A DNA stretch of 5,137 nucleotides, from assembly GCA_030647705.1 (NCBI GenBank), contig JAUSJJ010000079.1:1-5137 (forward strand), read 5' to 3'. The position numbers and the translations under genes are program-made. The notes below the pieces were generated by a model, which was not told where the DNA came from, searched no databases, and saw nothing but the letters and a program-made list of their open reading frames with translations. Numbering within the stretch: the first letter of the stretch is position 1; each line of letters opens with the position of its first letter. Shown here in pieces: positions 1 to 5,076 of the stretch. Source of the DNA: Dehalococcoidia bacterium (GTDB lineage Bacteria; Chloroflexota; Dehalococcoidia; JAUSJJ01).

Positions 1-811
1 CGGCGTCGCTGATCGAGTCCCCTGGCGAGTAGTGCGCCTCCACGATGATCCCATCTGCGCCACAAGCTATGGCTGCCCGGCTCATCGCTGGTACCAGGCG
101 GGCATCGCCCGTGCCGTGGCTGGGGTCTACGATGACAGGCAGATGCGTCCTCTGCTTCAAGTAAGGCACCGCACTCAGGTCCAGGGTGAACCGCAATTCG
201 TCGGATAGCGCCCGAATGCCGCGTTCACAGAGTATCACCTGGGAATTACCCCCGGCCAGGATGTATTCCGCAGCCAGCAGGAACTCCTTGTACGTAGCCG
301 AAAGGCCTCGCTTGAGCAGCACCGGCCTGGGCTGACAGCCCAGCTCCCGCAGCAAGGCGTAGTTCTGCATGTTCCGTGACCCTACCTGAAGGCAGTCGGC
401 GTAGCCGGCGGCCAGCTCAACGTCCCGGGGATCGACAACCTCCGTAACCACGCTGAGGCCGGTTTCACGAGCGGCAGCCTGAAGATATGCAAGCCCGGTG
501 CGCCCCAGTCCCTGGAAATCATAGGGCGATGTCCTGGGTTTGAAGGCGCCTCCGCGCAGGATGGCTGCACCCGCAACCACTACCTCGCGCGCGATGCGCA
601 TGATCTGTTCCAGGCTCTCCACGGAGCAGGGCCCGGCCATAACCACCACCTCCGCACCTCCCACCCTCACCCCGCCGACATCCACCACCGTGCCCATCGG
701 CTTTCGTGCACGGCTGGTCAGCGGTACTTGCCGTGCCCCGGCGACGCCGGCCAAGCCACGGGACTGATGCTCCGGCGTTGGGTTGCTGCTAGCCTCGATT
801 TCGGTCTTCAT
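1..811 (-). CDS. aroF: 3-deoxy-7-phosphoheptulonate (DAHP) synthase, type Ib, 3' end outside window
   Basis: Catalyses the first step of the shikimate pathway, condensing phosphoenolpyruvate and erythrose 4-phosphate to DAHP in the cytoplasm. I translated 270 codons from the ATG at 811; the gene runs off the left edge. Family motifs in order: AGPCSVES (59-66), [19 protein letters not shown] (85-103), QVGSRNMQN (142-150), LLKRG (165-169), ILCERGIR (193-200), VDPSHGTG (228-235), IIVEAH (255-260). By analogy with the Thermotoga enzyme, the metal ligands are C62, H232, E258 and D269, with K91 in the active site; all are present. The start is supported by GGGAG at 818-822, 6 nt upstream. Only about 38 residues precede the catalytic barrel, and an in-frame stop about 30 codons upstream rules out the N-terminal ferredoxin-like regulatory domain, as well as a fused chorismate mutase. 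Expression is probably controlled by the attenuator just upstream. Later shikimate genes may follow beyond the edge (inference). Confidence 0.96.
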   Translation of the reverse strand, partial: MKTEIEASSNPTPEHQSRGLAGVAGARQVPLTSRARKPMGTVVDVGGVRVGGAEVVVMAGPCSVESLEQIMRIAREVVVAGAAILRGGAFKPRTSPYDFQGLGRTGLAYLQAAARETGLSVVTEVVDPRDVELAAGYADCLQVGSRNMQNYALLRELGCQPRPVLLKRGLSATYKEFLLAAEYILAGGNSQVILCERGIRALSDELRFTLDLSAVPYLKQRTHLPVIVDPSHGTGDARLVPAMSRAAIACGADGIIVEAHYSPGDSISDA

Positions 812-835
812 GGCTTTCTCCCGAAAACACAAACT

Positions 836-862
836 AAAAACCCTCCGGACTGGGAGGGTTTT
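836..862 (-). terminator. Attenuator terminator hairpin (segments 3 and 4) ahead of aroF
   Basis: On the minus strand AAAACCCTCC (862-853) pairs with GGAGGGTTTT (846-837) around a 6-nt loop (852-847), giving six GC-rich pairs extended by four A-U pairs. The run of five T residues (840-836) follows the GC stem. It lies 24 nt upstream of the aroF ATG and downstream of a leader reading frame, so it is an early terminator inside the aroF transcript, not an end-of-gene terminator. Its 5' arm is also the partner of an upstream antiterminator segment (911-920). Confidence 0.88.
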
Positions 863-920
863 CGAACTCTTGAGTTATTCAGTTATGTTGCGATCAGGTC
901 AGCAGTCAATACCCTCCCAG
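850..920 (-). promoter_or_regulatory. Antiterminator pairing (segments 2 and 3)
   Basis: CTGGGAGGGT at 920-911, inside the end of the leader reading frame (codons 20-23), is the perfect reverse complement of ACCCTCCCAG at 859-850. The latter overlaps the 5' arm and loop of the terminator hairpin. A 10-bp uninterrupted duplex, eight of its pairs up to the terminator loop being shared with the terminator arm, would therefore exclude the terminator. This is the antiterminator of a classical amino-acid attenuator. Complementarity is seen directly; the regulatory role is inferred from arrangement. Confidence 0.82.
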
Positions 921-979
921 GCCCGCAGAAGCGTGCTAAACCAAAAGTAATAGGTGTAGGCCTGAGAGTTCGTTTTCAT
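899..979 (-). CDS. Aromatic leader peptide of the aroF attenuator
   Basis: A 26-codon reading frame from ATG at 979 to TGA at 899-901. Residues 8-14 read YTYYFWF, six aromatic residues in seven, and W21 adds another: three Tyr, two Phe and two Trp in all. The peptide itself is not expected to have a function; its translation senses charged Tyr, Phe and Trp tRNAs. It overlaps RNA segments 1 and 2 and ends 36 nt before the terminator hairpin. No Shine-Dalgarno sequence precedes the ATG, and the predicted transcription start is only about 6 nt upstream, so initiation may be leaderless-like. The frame is open further upstream, but that part covers the promoter, so the ATG at 979 is preferred. Resemblance to pheA and trpE leader peptides is by design, not by sequence homology. 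Confidence 0.85.
   Translation of the reverse strand: MKTNSQAYTYYFWFSTLLRAWEGIDC
914..968 (-). promoter_or_regulatory. Anti-antiterminator pairing (segments 1 and 2)
   Basis: CTCTCAGGCC at 968-959 (leader codons 4-7) can pair with GGCCTGGGAG at 923-914 (codons 19-22) over 10 bp with a single G-U wobble. The loop of about 35 nt carries all the clustered aromatic codons. Forming this stem sequesters segment 2 and leaves segment 3 free to make the terminator. A ribosome stalled on the first aromatic codons would cover segment 1 and prevent the pairing. Confidence 0.75.
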
Positions 980-992
980 CTTGGTGATTCGA

Positions 993-1021
993 ATGGTAAC
1001 ACTATTGCCTGGGCGTGTCAA
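993..1021 (-). promoter_or_regulatory. Promoter of the aroF leader transcript
   Basis: A perfect -35 hexamer TTGACA (1021-1016) is separated by exactly 17 bp from a -10 hexamer TACCAT (998-993), which matches four of six consensus positions including the key TA and final T. The predicted transcription start is near 985-986, a few bases before the leader ATG at 979. Placement directly ahead of the leader peptide supports it. Confidence 0.75.
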
Positions 1022-1108
1022 GAGCGGTCTTGGCCATCCCCCTGATCCCCATGCCGGCAAGGACAAGGCAGCAAGCAGGGGAAACCCCACCCGGCGCCGG
1101 ACGCTGTA

Positions 1109-1780
1109 TTACTCCTGTTGCGCCTTCTTGCCCGGGGCAATGGCGACCTTGCGGCTCTCGCCCTCGCCGACGCTGTAGGTGTTGACATCGGGGCTGTCTT
1201 TGAGCGCCAGGTGGACAAGGCGGCGCTCATTGGGGGGCATGGGCTCCAGGGTTATGGAACGGCCGGTCTCTCTGACTCGCTCCGCCATACGCAATGCCAG
1301 GGTTTTCAGGGCCTCCGCACGGCGTTCTTTGTAGCCTTCCACATCCACATTGATGCCAGCGTGCGCCTTGATACTGCGGCTGACCATGAGGTTCAGAACA
1401 TACTGAAGGGAGGCCAGCGTTTCGCCGCGCCTCCCGATGAGAATGCCAAGGTCGTCGCCGGTAATGTCCAGGCTGACCGCGGGAGCGCCCTCTCCCGTCT
1501 GGGGCGGCTGACGGATCTCCACGCTGGCGGACATTCCCATGTAGCCCAGGAGGGTATCCAGCGTCTGCTTCGCCAGTTGGGCAACCTGTGGCGCCTGAAC
1601 GGAGGGGGCGCCTTTGAGGGTCACCGCTATTCTGGCTTCTTCCGCTCCCAGACCAAGGATGCCGGACTTACCTTTGCTTACGACTTCTATTTCTATCTGG
1701 TCGCGGCTGACCCCGAGTTGTTGTAGGGCGCGTTCTGTTGCTTCTTCTACCGTCTTGCCGCTTATCTCCAGTCGTTCCAT
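1109..1780 (-). CDS. jag: Jag/KhpB RNA-binding protein (Jag-N, KH-II and R3H domains)
   Basis: A cytoplasmic RNA-binding protein of the Jag/KhpB/EloR family, 223 residues. In Gram-positive bacteria family members partner with KhpA and affect cell elongation and division. The N-terminal Jag domain spans about residues 1-52 (SGKTVEEATERALQQLGV and the GKSGILGLG segment). A linker of about 25 residues follows, then a KH-II domain (about 75-150) with the GRRG loop at 116-119. The C-terminal R3H domain (about 155-217) has the defining Arg-x3-His pair at R186 and H190. The ATG at 1780 is supported by GAGGG about 6 nt upstream and by the Jag-N domain starting at once. The gene starts inside yidC, overlapping it by 113 nt in another frame. 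It is the last gene of the rpmH block; mnmE, a common next gene, is absent and aroF follows. Confidence 0.95.
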   Translation of the reverse strand: MERLEISGKTVEEATERALQQLGVSRDQIEIEVVSKGKSGILGLGAEEARIAVTLKGAPSVQAPQVAQLAKQTLDTLLGYMGMSASVEIRQPPQTGEGAPAVSLDITGDDLGILIGRRGETLASLQYVLNLMVSRSIKAHAGINVDVEGYKERRAEALKTLALRMAERVRETGRSITLEPMPPNERRLVHLALKDSPDVNTYSVGEGESRKVAIAPGKKAQQE

Positions 1781-2606
1781 CTTGTTCCCTCTTTTCTACC
1801 ACCGCAGGAGTGGATGTCGGAGTGGCCGCGGCAGGGGCCTTAGCGGGTTGAGGAGTCCGCACCCAGGGCGTCGGAATCTTGGTCGGGATCTTAAGCGTGC
1901 CCCAGCCAGTAACGAAATACTGTATCACGATGCCGATGATATTGGAGGCCACCCAGTAGATAGCCAGGCCACTGGGGAAGCTGAGCGTGAGAAAGCCGAA
2001 CATCAGCGGCATCATGGTCTGCATCATGGTGTTCATCTGGCTCTGGCTCGGATCCGGCGAAGGTATGGTCATCATCTTCTGCTGCACCCACATCGAAGCG
2101 GCGACCAGGACGGGCATGACGAAGACCGGGTCCGGTTTGCTCAGGTCGAGCCACAGCCACTGGTTGGCCAGAGGCACCGCCGAATGCACGAGCGACCAGG
2201 GATAAAGGTGTGACGACAGGTCGAACAGGGCTTCCGGAGTGGCCGCCAGCGCCAGCATGATGGACTGGTACAACGCTATCCAGATGGGGAACTGGATGAC
2301 CATGGGCAGGATGCAGCCCATCGGATTGACGCCGTACTCCTTGTAGAGCTTCATCGTCTCGGAGGACAGCTTCTCTTTTTCCTTGCCGTGCTTCTTCTGG
2401 AGCTCCTTCATCCGCGGCTGGAGCTCGGCCATGACCTTGGATACTTTGAGTTGTCTCAGAGTGAGCGGAAGCGTCAACAGGCGGACGATGACCGTCAGGA
2501 TGATGATGGCAATGCCGAAGTTATCGAAAAAGGCGCGCGAAATGACAATCAACCCGTTCAGCAACGGGTCGAGCAATATCACGTTCCAAAGATCACCCAT
2601 GCCCAA
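1668..2606 (-). CDS. yidC: YidC/Oxa1/SpoIIIJ membrane protein insertase
   Basis: Inserts and folds membrane proteins, alone or with SecYEG, 312 residues. It is the short form without a large external domain or a clear lipoprotein signal. Hydrophobic segments lie at about 8-28, 31-50, 98-118, 160-178 and 200-232 (the last holding two helices). Between the 31-50 and 98-118 helices is the charged cytoplasmic hairpin (about 52-95). R42 sits where the family has the conserved groove arginine. Other family marks are NPMGCILPMVIQFPIWIALY (94-113) and PSGLAIYW (211-218). TTG at 2606 is preferred because GAGG lies 6 nt upstream, overlapping the stop of the preceding gene; an ATG at 2600 is a possible alternative. 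Residues 241-312 form a Pro/Ala then Arg-rich tail. Its last 37 residues (net charge about +9) are encoded over the start of jag. Basic YidC tails bind ribosomes in other bacteria; that role here is inferred. Confidence 0.96.
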   Translation of the reverse strand: MGMGDLWNVILLDPLLNGLIVISRAFFDNFGIAIIILTVIVRLLTLPLTLRQLKVSKVMAELQPRMKELQKKHGKEKEKLSSETMKLYKEYGVNPMGCILPMVIQFPIWIALYQSIMLALAATPEALFDLSSHLYPWSLVHSAVPLANQWLWLDLSKPDPVFVMPVLVAASMWVQQKMMTIPSPDPSQSQMNTMMQTMMPLMFGFLTLSFPSGLAIYWVASNIIGIVIQYFVTGWGTLKIPTKIPTPWVRTPQPAKAPAAATPTSTPAVVEKREQDGTTGDKRQDGRRSNRTRPTTTRGQPRPDRNRSRKQR

Positions 2607-2614
2607 GGCTTACC

Positions 2615-3703
2615 TCATTGACCGGTATTTGCGCTCCAGAGTTCCCTCTTTTCGGCGACGTTCAAGGCGTGGAGCTTGCCATCCTGGCTCACCATATAGA
2701 CCGTGTCGCCCGAGACCCCGAGTGAGGCGAGCATCTGCGTTCCGGCGCTGAATTGCCAGACGGAATTACCGGTCGCAGTCTCGACCAGTTGGAGCACCCC
2801 GTCGCTGGATGCCGCCGCCAGAAAGCCGCCGCTCAGCACCGGCGCCGAATGGAAAGGCCGCGAGGCTGCCAGGGGTTGAGGCCATCGGGGAGCGCCCGTC
2901 CTGGCGTCCAGCGCATAGAGTTTGTTGTTCGCGTCTCCGACGTAGATAGCTGACCCATCGGAGACCGGCTTCATCCAGAACCACTTTTCGGAGTGAAAGG
3001 GCTCAGGCCAAACTGGGGCGCCGGTCAGCTTGTTCAGTGCGTACAGGTTGCCGTCGAAGGCGCCGAAGTAGACGGCGTTCCCGACCACCAGTGCCCCTCC
3101 AGCCACGGCAGCTTTGGTATCAAACTCCCAGGCCGGCTTGTGGGTATTGAGGTCAACCGCGTAGAACTTGTGGCCCAGCGTGCCAAAGTAGGCCTTGCCC
3201 GCGTCCACCACCAGCCCTCCCCAGATACCCCCCCGCGCCTTGAACCGCCAGACCTCCGCCCCGGTCACCTTGTCCAGTGCATACAGGTTGCCATCGGCAG
3301 ACCCCAACAGCACCACGGAACCCACGACGACGGCCTCCCCTATGATTGGCCCTCGCGCCTCGAAGGGTTTGGACCACTTTTCGGCGCGGGTGGTCACATC
3401 GACAGCGTAGAACTTGCCGTCGTAGGCGCCCAGGTACACGACACCGTCGTCGACCACGGGGCTGCTGTAGACGGCCCCCACAGTCCGGCTATCCGCCGGG
3501 AATTGCCACAGCATGCTACCGTTGTTCGGATCGAGCGCCAGGAGTTTGCCCTTGACCGATCCCATGTAGATGGTGTTTCCCTGCGCCACCGGCCCGGACC
3601 AACCCTTTGGTGAGGGAGCGCCGGTGCAACCGGTAGCAGCGAACAAAACGACCAGTGCCCCGATGGCAAAGGTCAACGCCAAACTGATGTGTCTAGTCTT
3701 CAA
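2615..3703 (-). CDS. PQQ-type eight-bladed beta-propeller lipoprotein (BamB-like fold)
   Basis: A secreted, probably lipid-anchored repeat protein of 362 residues. The signal peptide has basic K2, R4, a hydrophobic core (about 7-22) and a lipobox-like ATGC ending at C26; A instead of L at -3 is slightly off consensus. Eight PQQ-like repeats, with the theme of Tyr-x-Gly, Asp-Gly-x-Leu-Tyr-Ala-Leu-Asp, Thr-Gly and Trp, lie at about 45-68, 89-110, 131-152, 171-192, 211-232, 252-274, 293-316 and 335-356, enough to close one eight-bladed propeller. The start is TTG at 3703; a TGA two codons upstream excludes a longer form. The fold resembles BamB of the outer-membrane assembly machine, but enzymes and sensors share it, so function is not assigned. 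Its place between yidD and yidC suggests a role near membrane or exported protein folding (inference). The stop lies 8 nt before the yidC start, suggesting translational coupling. Confidence 0.88.
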   Translation of the reverse strand: MKTRHISLALTFAIGALVVLFAATGCTGAPSPKGWSGPVAQGNTIYMGSVKGKLLALDPNNGSMLWQFPADSRTVGAVYSSPVVDDGVVYLGAYDGKFYAVDVTTRAEKWSKPFEARGPIIGEAVVVGSVVLLGSADGNLYALDKVTGAEVWRFKARGGIWGGLVVDAGKAYFGTLGHKFYAVDLNTHKPAWEFDTKAAVAGGALVVGNAVYFGAFDGNLYALNKLTGAPVWPEPFHSEKWFWMKPVSDGSAIYVGDANNKLYALDARTGAPRWPQPLAASRPFHSAPVLSGGFLAAASSDGVLQLVETATGNSVWQFSAGTQMLASLGVSGDTVYMVSQDGKLHALNVAEKRELWSANTGQ

Positions 3704-3750
3704 TACTCACTCGCCGTTAGAATACTTGTTGAGCGCGGTTCCTGCAGCGC

Positions 3751-3960
3751 TCAGGGTACCGGGTCAAGCCCTCCCTTGCTCCAGGGGTGGCAGCGGGAAA
3801 TGCGCCTGATGGCGAGCCACCCCCCTTTCCGGAGGCCAAACTTCCCGATGGCTTCATAGCCATACTGGGAACAGGTCGGCACGAAGCGACAAGAGGAAGG
3901 GGTCAACCGGGATAGGGTCAACTGATAGAATCTGATGACGCCCAGGGCTATCCACTTCAT
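3751..3960 (-). CDS. yidD: YidD, membrane protein insertion efficiency factor
   Basis: A small membrane-associated protein (69 residues) thought to help YidC-dependent insertion of membrane proteins. An amphipathic N-terminus (about 1-20, [19 protein letters not shown]) is followed by the family signature [16 protein letters not shown] (23-38) with C24 and C30, then the [14 protein letters not shown] segment (56-69) with C57. The length is typical. The ATG overlaps the rnpA stop as ATGA (3957-3960), so the two are likely translationally coupled. All conserved cysteines are present. Confidence 0.96.
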   Translation of the reverse strand: MKWIALGVIRFYQLTLSRLTPSSCRFVPTCSQYGYEAIGKFGLRKGGWLAIRRISRCHPWSKGGLDPVP

Positions 3961-4328
3961 CTGTTATGGTCGGCCTTCGCTGGCCCGGGCCGTCTCTGTT
4001 CCATCAGAAACGAGGCCCGTCTCAGCAGGTCTTCCACGGCCTGTTTCAACGTCTGGTATTCGGCCTGACCGGCCTGGCCACGAGCAATGAGCACCATGTC
4101 CCAGCCGGATGCAACCCTGGACAGCCTCACCGCTTCACGTATGCGACGCTTTACCCGGTTGCGCGCCACGGCATTGCCCAACCTCCGGCTCACCGAGAAG
4201 CCGAACCTGCTGGTTTGCAGGCCATTAGGCAACGCTCTTAGCACGACCCAGCGGTTCGTCCAGGAGCGCCCCCCCTCGTACACTGAGGAGAACTCTCTCC
4301 GGCTTCGCAGCCGCCTTTCTCTGGGCAT
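3957..4328 (-). CDS. rnpA: Ribonuclease P protein component
   Basis: The basic protein subunit of RNase P, which with the RNA subunit (rnpB, not in this window) removes 5' leaders from tRNA precursors. It is 123 residues, normal for the family. The N-terminus ([17 protein letters not shown], 6-22) and the signature [20 protein letters not shown] (41-60), with the RNR motif at 56-58, are canonical; RRIRE follows at 61-65. The C-terminal dozen residues are variable. The ATG at 4328 fits the family start, though its ribosome binding site is weak. It lies 56 nt after rpmH in the usual order and overlaps yidD by 4 nt. Confidence 0.96.
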   Translation of the reverse strand: MPRERRLRSRREFSSVYEGGRSWTNRWVVLRALPNGLQTSRFGFSVSRRLGNAVARNRVKRRIREAVRLSRVASGWDMVLIARGQAGQAEYQTLKQAVEDLLRRASFLMEQRRPGPAKADHNR

Positions 4329-4355
4329 CGTCCACGGAAGGGCGCTGTTCCGGTG

Positions 4356-4374
4356 GCCCGCCGTGGGGCCGGGC
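4356..4374 (-). other. GC-rich hairpin between rpmH and rnpA
   Basis: The 56-nt gap between the two genes can fold into a short all-GC stem. One register pairs GCCCG with CGGGC (4374-4370 with 4360-4356); an overlapping alternative pairs GGCCC with GGGCC. No T-run follows, so it is not an intrinsic terminator. It might slow RNA polymerase, be a processing site or protect the rpmH message, letting L34 be made in excess over RnpA. The role is speculative. Confidence 0.3.
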
Positions 4375-4384
4375 GTGTTCTTCT

Positions 4385-4522
4385 CTATACCACCAACCGG
4401 TAGCGGCCCTCGGCGCGTCTTCGTTTCAGCACCGCTCGGCCGTCGGCCGTGGCCATGCGAGCCAGGAACCCGTGTTTGCGTTGTCTTTTTGTTTTCTTGG
4501 GTTGATAAGTTCTTTTTGGCAC
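4385..4522 (-). CDS. rpmH: 50S ribosomal protein L34
   Basis: A 45-residue, strongly basic large-subunit ribosomal protein. The sequence begins [19 protein letters not shown] and ends [18 protein letters not shown], a full-length match to the family. The start is a GTG at 4522: the M-P-K-R-T-Y-Q opening is the usual N-terminus, and a TAGGA ribosome binding site lies about 8 nt upstream. The frame is open further upstream to 4573 but that part contains the promoter. First gene of the rpmH-rnpA-yidD-propeller-yidC-jag unit. Confidence 0.97.
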   Translation of the reverse strand: MPKRTYQPKKTKRQRKHGFLARMATADGRAVLKRRRAEGRYRLVV

Positions 4523-4544
4523 AGTATTAATCCTAACCTGGAGC

Positions 4545-4573
4545 ATTATAGAGGTTGGATTGGCGGGTGTCAA
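4545..4573 (-). promoter_or_regulatory. rpmH: Consensus promoter of rpmH operon
   Basis: TTGACA (4573-4568), 17-bp spacer, TATAAT (4550-4545): a perfect sigma-70/SigA-type match. The predicted start near 4537-4539 leaves a 5' UTR of about 16 nt holding the rpmH ribosome binding site. It is the only evident promoter seen for the six-gene block. Confidence 0.92.
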
Positions 4574-4679
4574 TATTACCTTCGCCTTCCGGAATCCCTG
4601 CAGGCATGACCATGCTGCGATTCAAAGCTGCCTGGCGCCCCGGCCAGCGCCGATCGCCCGTTTCAGGGCCGATTTACGC
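4574..4679. repeat. Divergent intergenic region with two inverted repeats
   Basis: No gene seen between the -35 boxes of the two divergent promoters. It holds GCATG-AC-CATGC (4604-4615), which extends to GCA/TGC at 4600-4602 and 4616-4618 with one bulged G, and GGCGC-N8-GCGCC (4634-4638 with 4647-4651). Either could be an operator or a structural element; no regulator is indicated. No DnaA-box (TTATNCACA) cluster was found. Confidence 0.4.
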
Positions 4680-4708
4680 TTGCCATAATCTAGTTTCTGA
4701 GGTAGAAT
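4680..4708 (+). promoter_or_regulatory. Promoter of FmdB-family gene and dtd
   Basis: TTGCCA (4680-4685), 17-bp spacer, TAGAAT (4703-4708); each hexamer matches five of six consensus bases. The predicted start near 4715 precedes a strong GGGAGGTGAT ribosome binding site just ahead of the TTG at 4732. Confidence 0.75.
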
Positions 4709-4731
4709 AGAAGGGTTCGGGAGGTGATAGC

Positions 4732-5076
4732 TTGCCAATCTACGAGTATGAATGCGGCTCTTGTAACCTTCGCTTCGAGAAGAGGCAGGGGTTCGACGAG
4801 GAGCCGGCGTGTTTGTGCCCGGCCTGTCAGGGGAAGGCTCGCCGGGTGATTCATTCTGTCCCCGTGGTCTTCAAAGGCAGCGGGTTCTACGTCACCGACA
4901 ATCGGAGGGGCGACAACGGCTCCAAGAAGCGCGCTGCGTCTGACGGGGAGAAGGCGGAGACTGCTGCCAAGAGCGAGAAGTCGGACACGACGGCCAAGAC
5001 CGAGAAGACTGAAAAGTCCGAAGCAAAGTCGGAAAAGAAGGACGCGGTGGCCAGCAGGGCCAGCGACAAGAGTTGA
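4732..5076 (+). CDS. FmdB-family zinc-ribbon protein with Lys/Glu/Ser-rich tail
   Basis: A 114-residue small protein of the FmdB (CxxC_CxxC_SSSS) family, whose members are annotated as putative regulators; the molecular role is mostly unknown. The zinc ribbon spans about residues 1-56: MPIYEYECGSC opening, cysteine pairs C8/C11 and C29/C32 (plus C27), and the family's FKGSGFYVTD segment (47-56). The rest (57-114) is a disordered-looking tail of Lys, Glu, Ser, Ala and Thr with repeated K-S/T-E-K units. The TTG start is fixed by the family's MPIYEY opening and by GGAGG 7 nt upstream. The stop overlaps the dtd start as TTGA, so the two are probably co-transcribed and coupled. Confidence 0.9.
   Translation: MPIYEYECGSCNLRFEKRQGFDEEPACLCPACQGKARRVIHSVPVVFKGSGFYVTDNRRGDNGSKKRAASDGEKAETAAKSEKSDTTAKTEKTEKSEAKSEKKDAVASRASDKS
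4963..5040 (+). repeat. Imperfect KSEK/KTEK coding repeat in the FmdB-family tail
   Basis: Residues 78-103 consist of degenerate units such as AKSEK, AKTEK, TEKSE and AKSEK, encoded by AAG-, GAG- and GCC-rich codons. It looks like slippage or low-complexity expansion giving a charged, flexible tail, a common variable feature of this family. Confidence 0.6.

Noticed and set aside
865..876. Inverted repeat AACTC-TT-GAGTT between leader stop and terminator
   Set aside because: Arms of 5 bp with a 2-base centre are too small to form a normal RNA hairpin; could be an operator half but nothing else supports it.
812..1021. T-box riboswitch controlling aroF
   Set aside because: No T-box consensus (GGGTGGNACCGCG-like) or Stem I motifs are present, and the region is short; the aromatic leader frame with alternative pairings explains it better.
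980..1090. Longer 63-residue version of the leader peptide starting at 1090
   Set aside because: The extra N-terminal part overlaps the predicted -35 and -10 boxes and has no recognisable domain; the ATG at 979 just after the predicted start site is a better fit.
1076..1100. Intrinsic terminator after jag
   Set aside because: There is a palindrome CCGGCGCCGG (1091-1100) and a 4-bp GGGG/CCCC stem (1078-1088), but neither is followed by a T-run on the minus strand, so neither is a convincing terminator.
1118..1726. 202-codon plus-strand frame opposite jag
   Set aside because: It is antisense to a well-supported Jag gene, has no family features, and follows from the codon bias of the GC-rich opposite strand.
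2993..3613. 206-codon plus-strand frame opposite the propeller gene
   Set aside because: Antisense shadow of the repeated propeller blades; its apparent repeats mirror those blades and it shows no independent domain.
4523..4731. Chromosomal replication origin next to rpmH
   Set aside because: rpmH is often near dnaA and oriC, but no DnaA boxes, AT-rich unwinding element or dnaA gene are visible; the neighbour is an FmdB-family gene.
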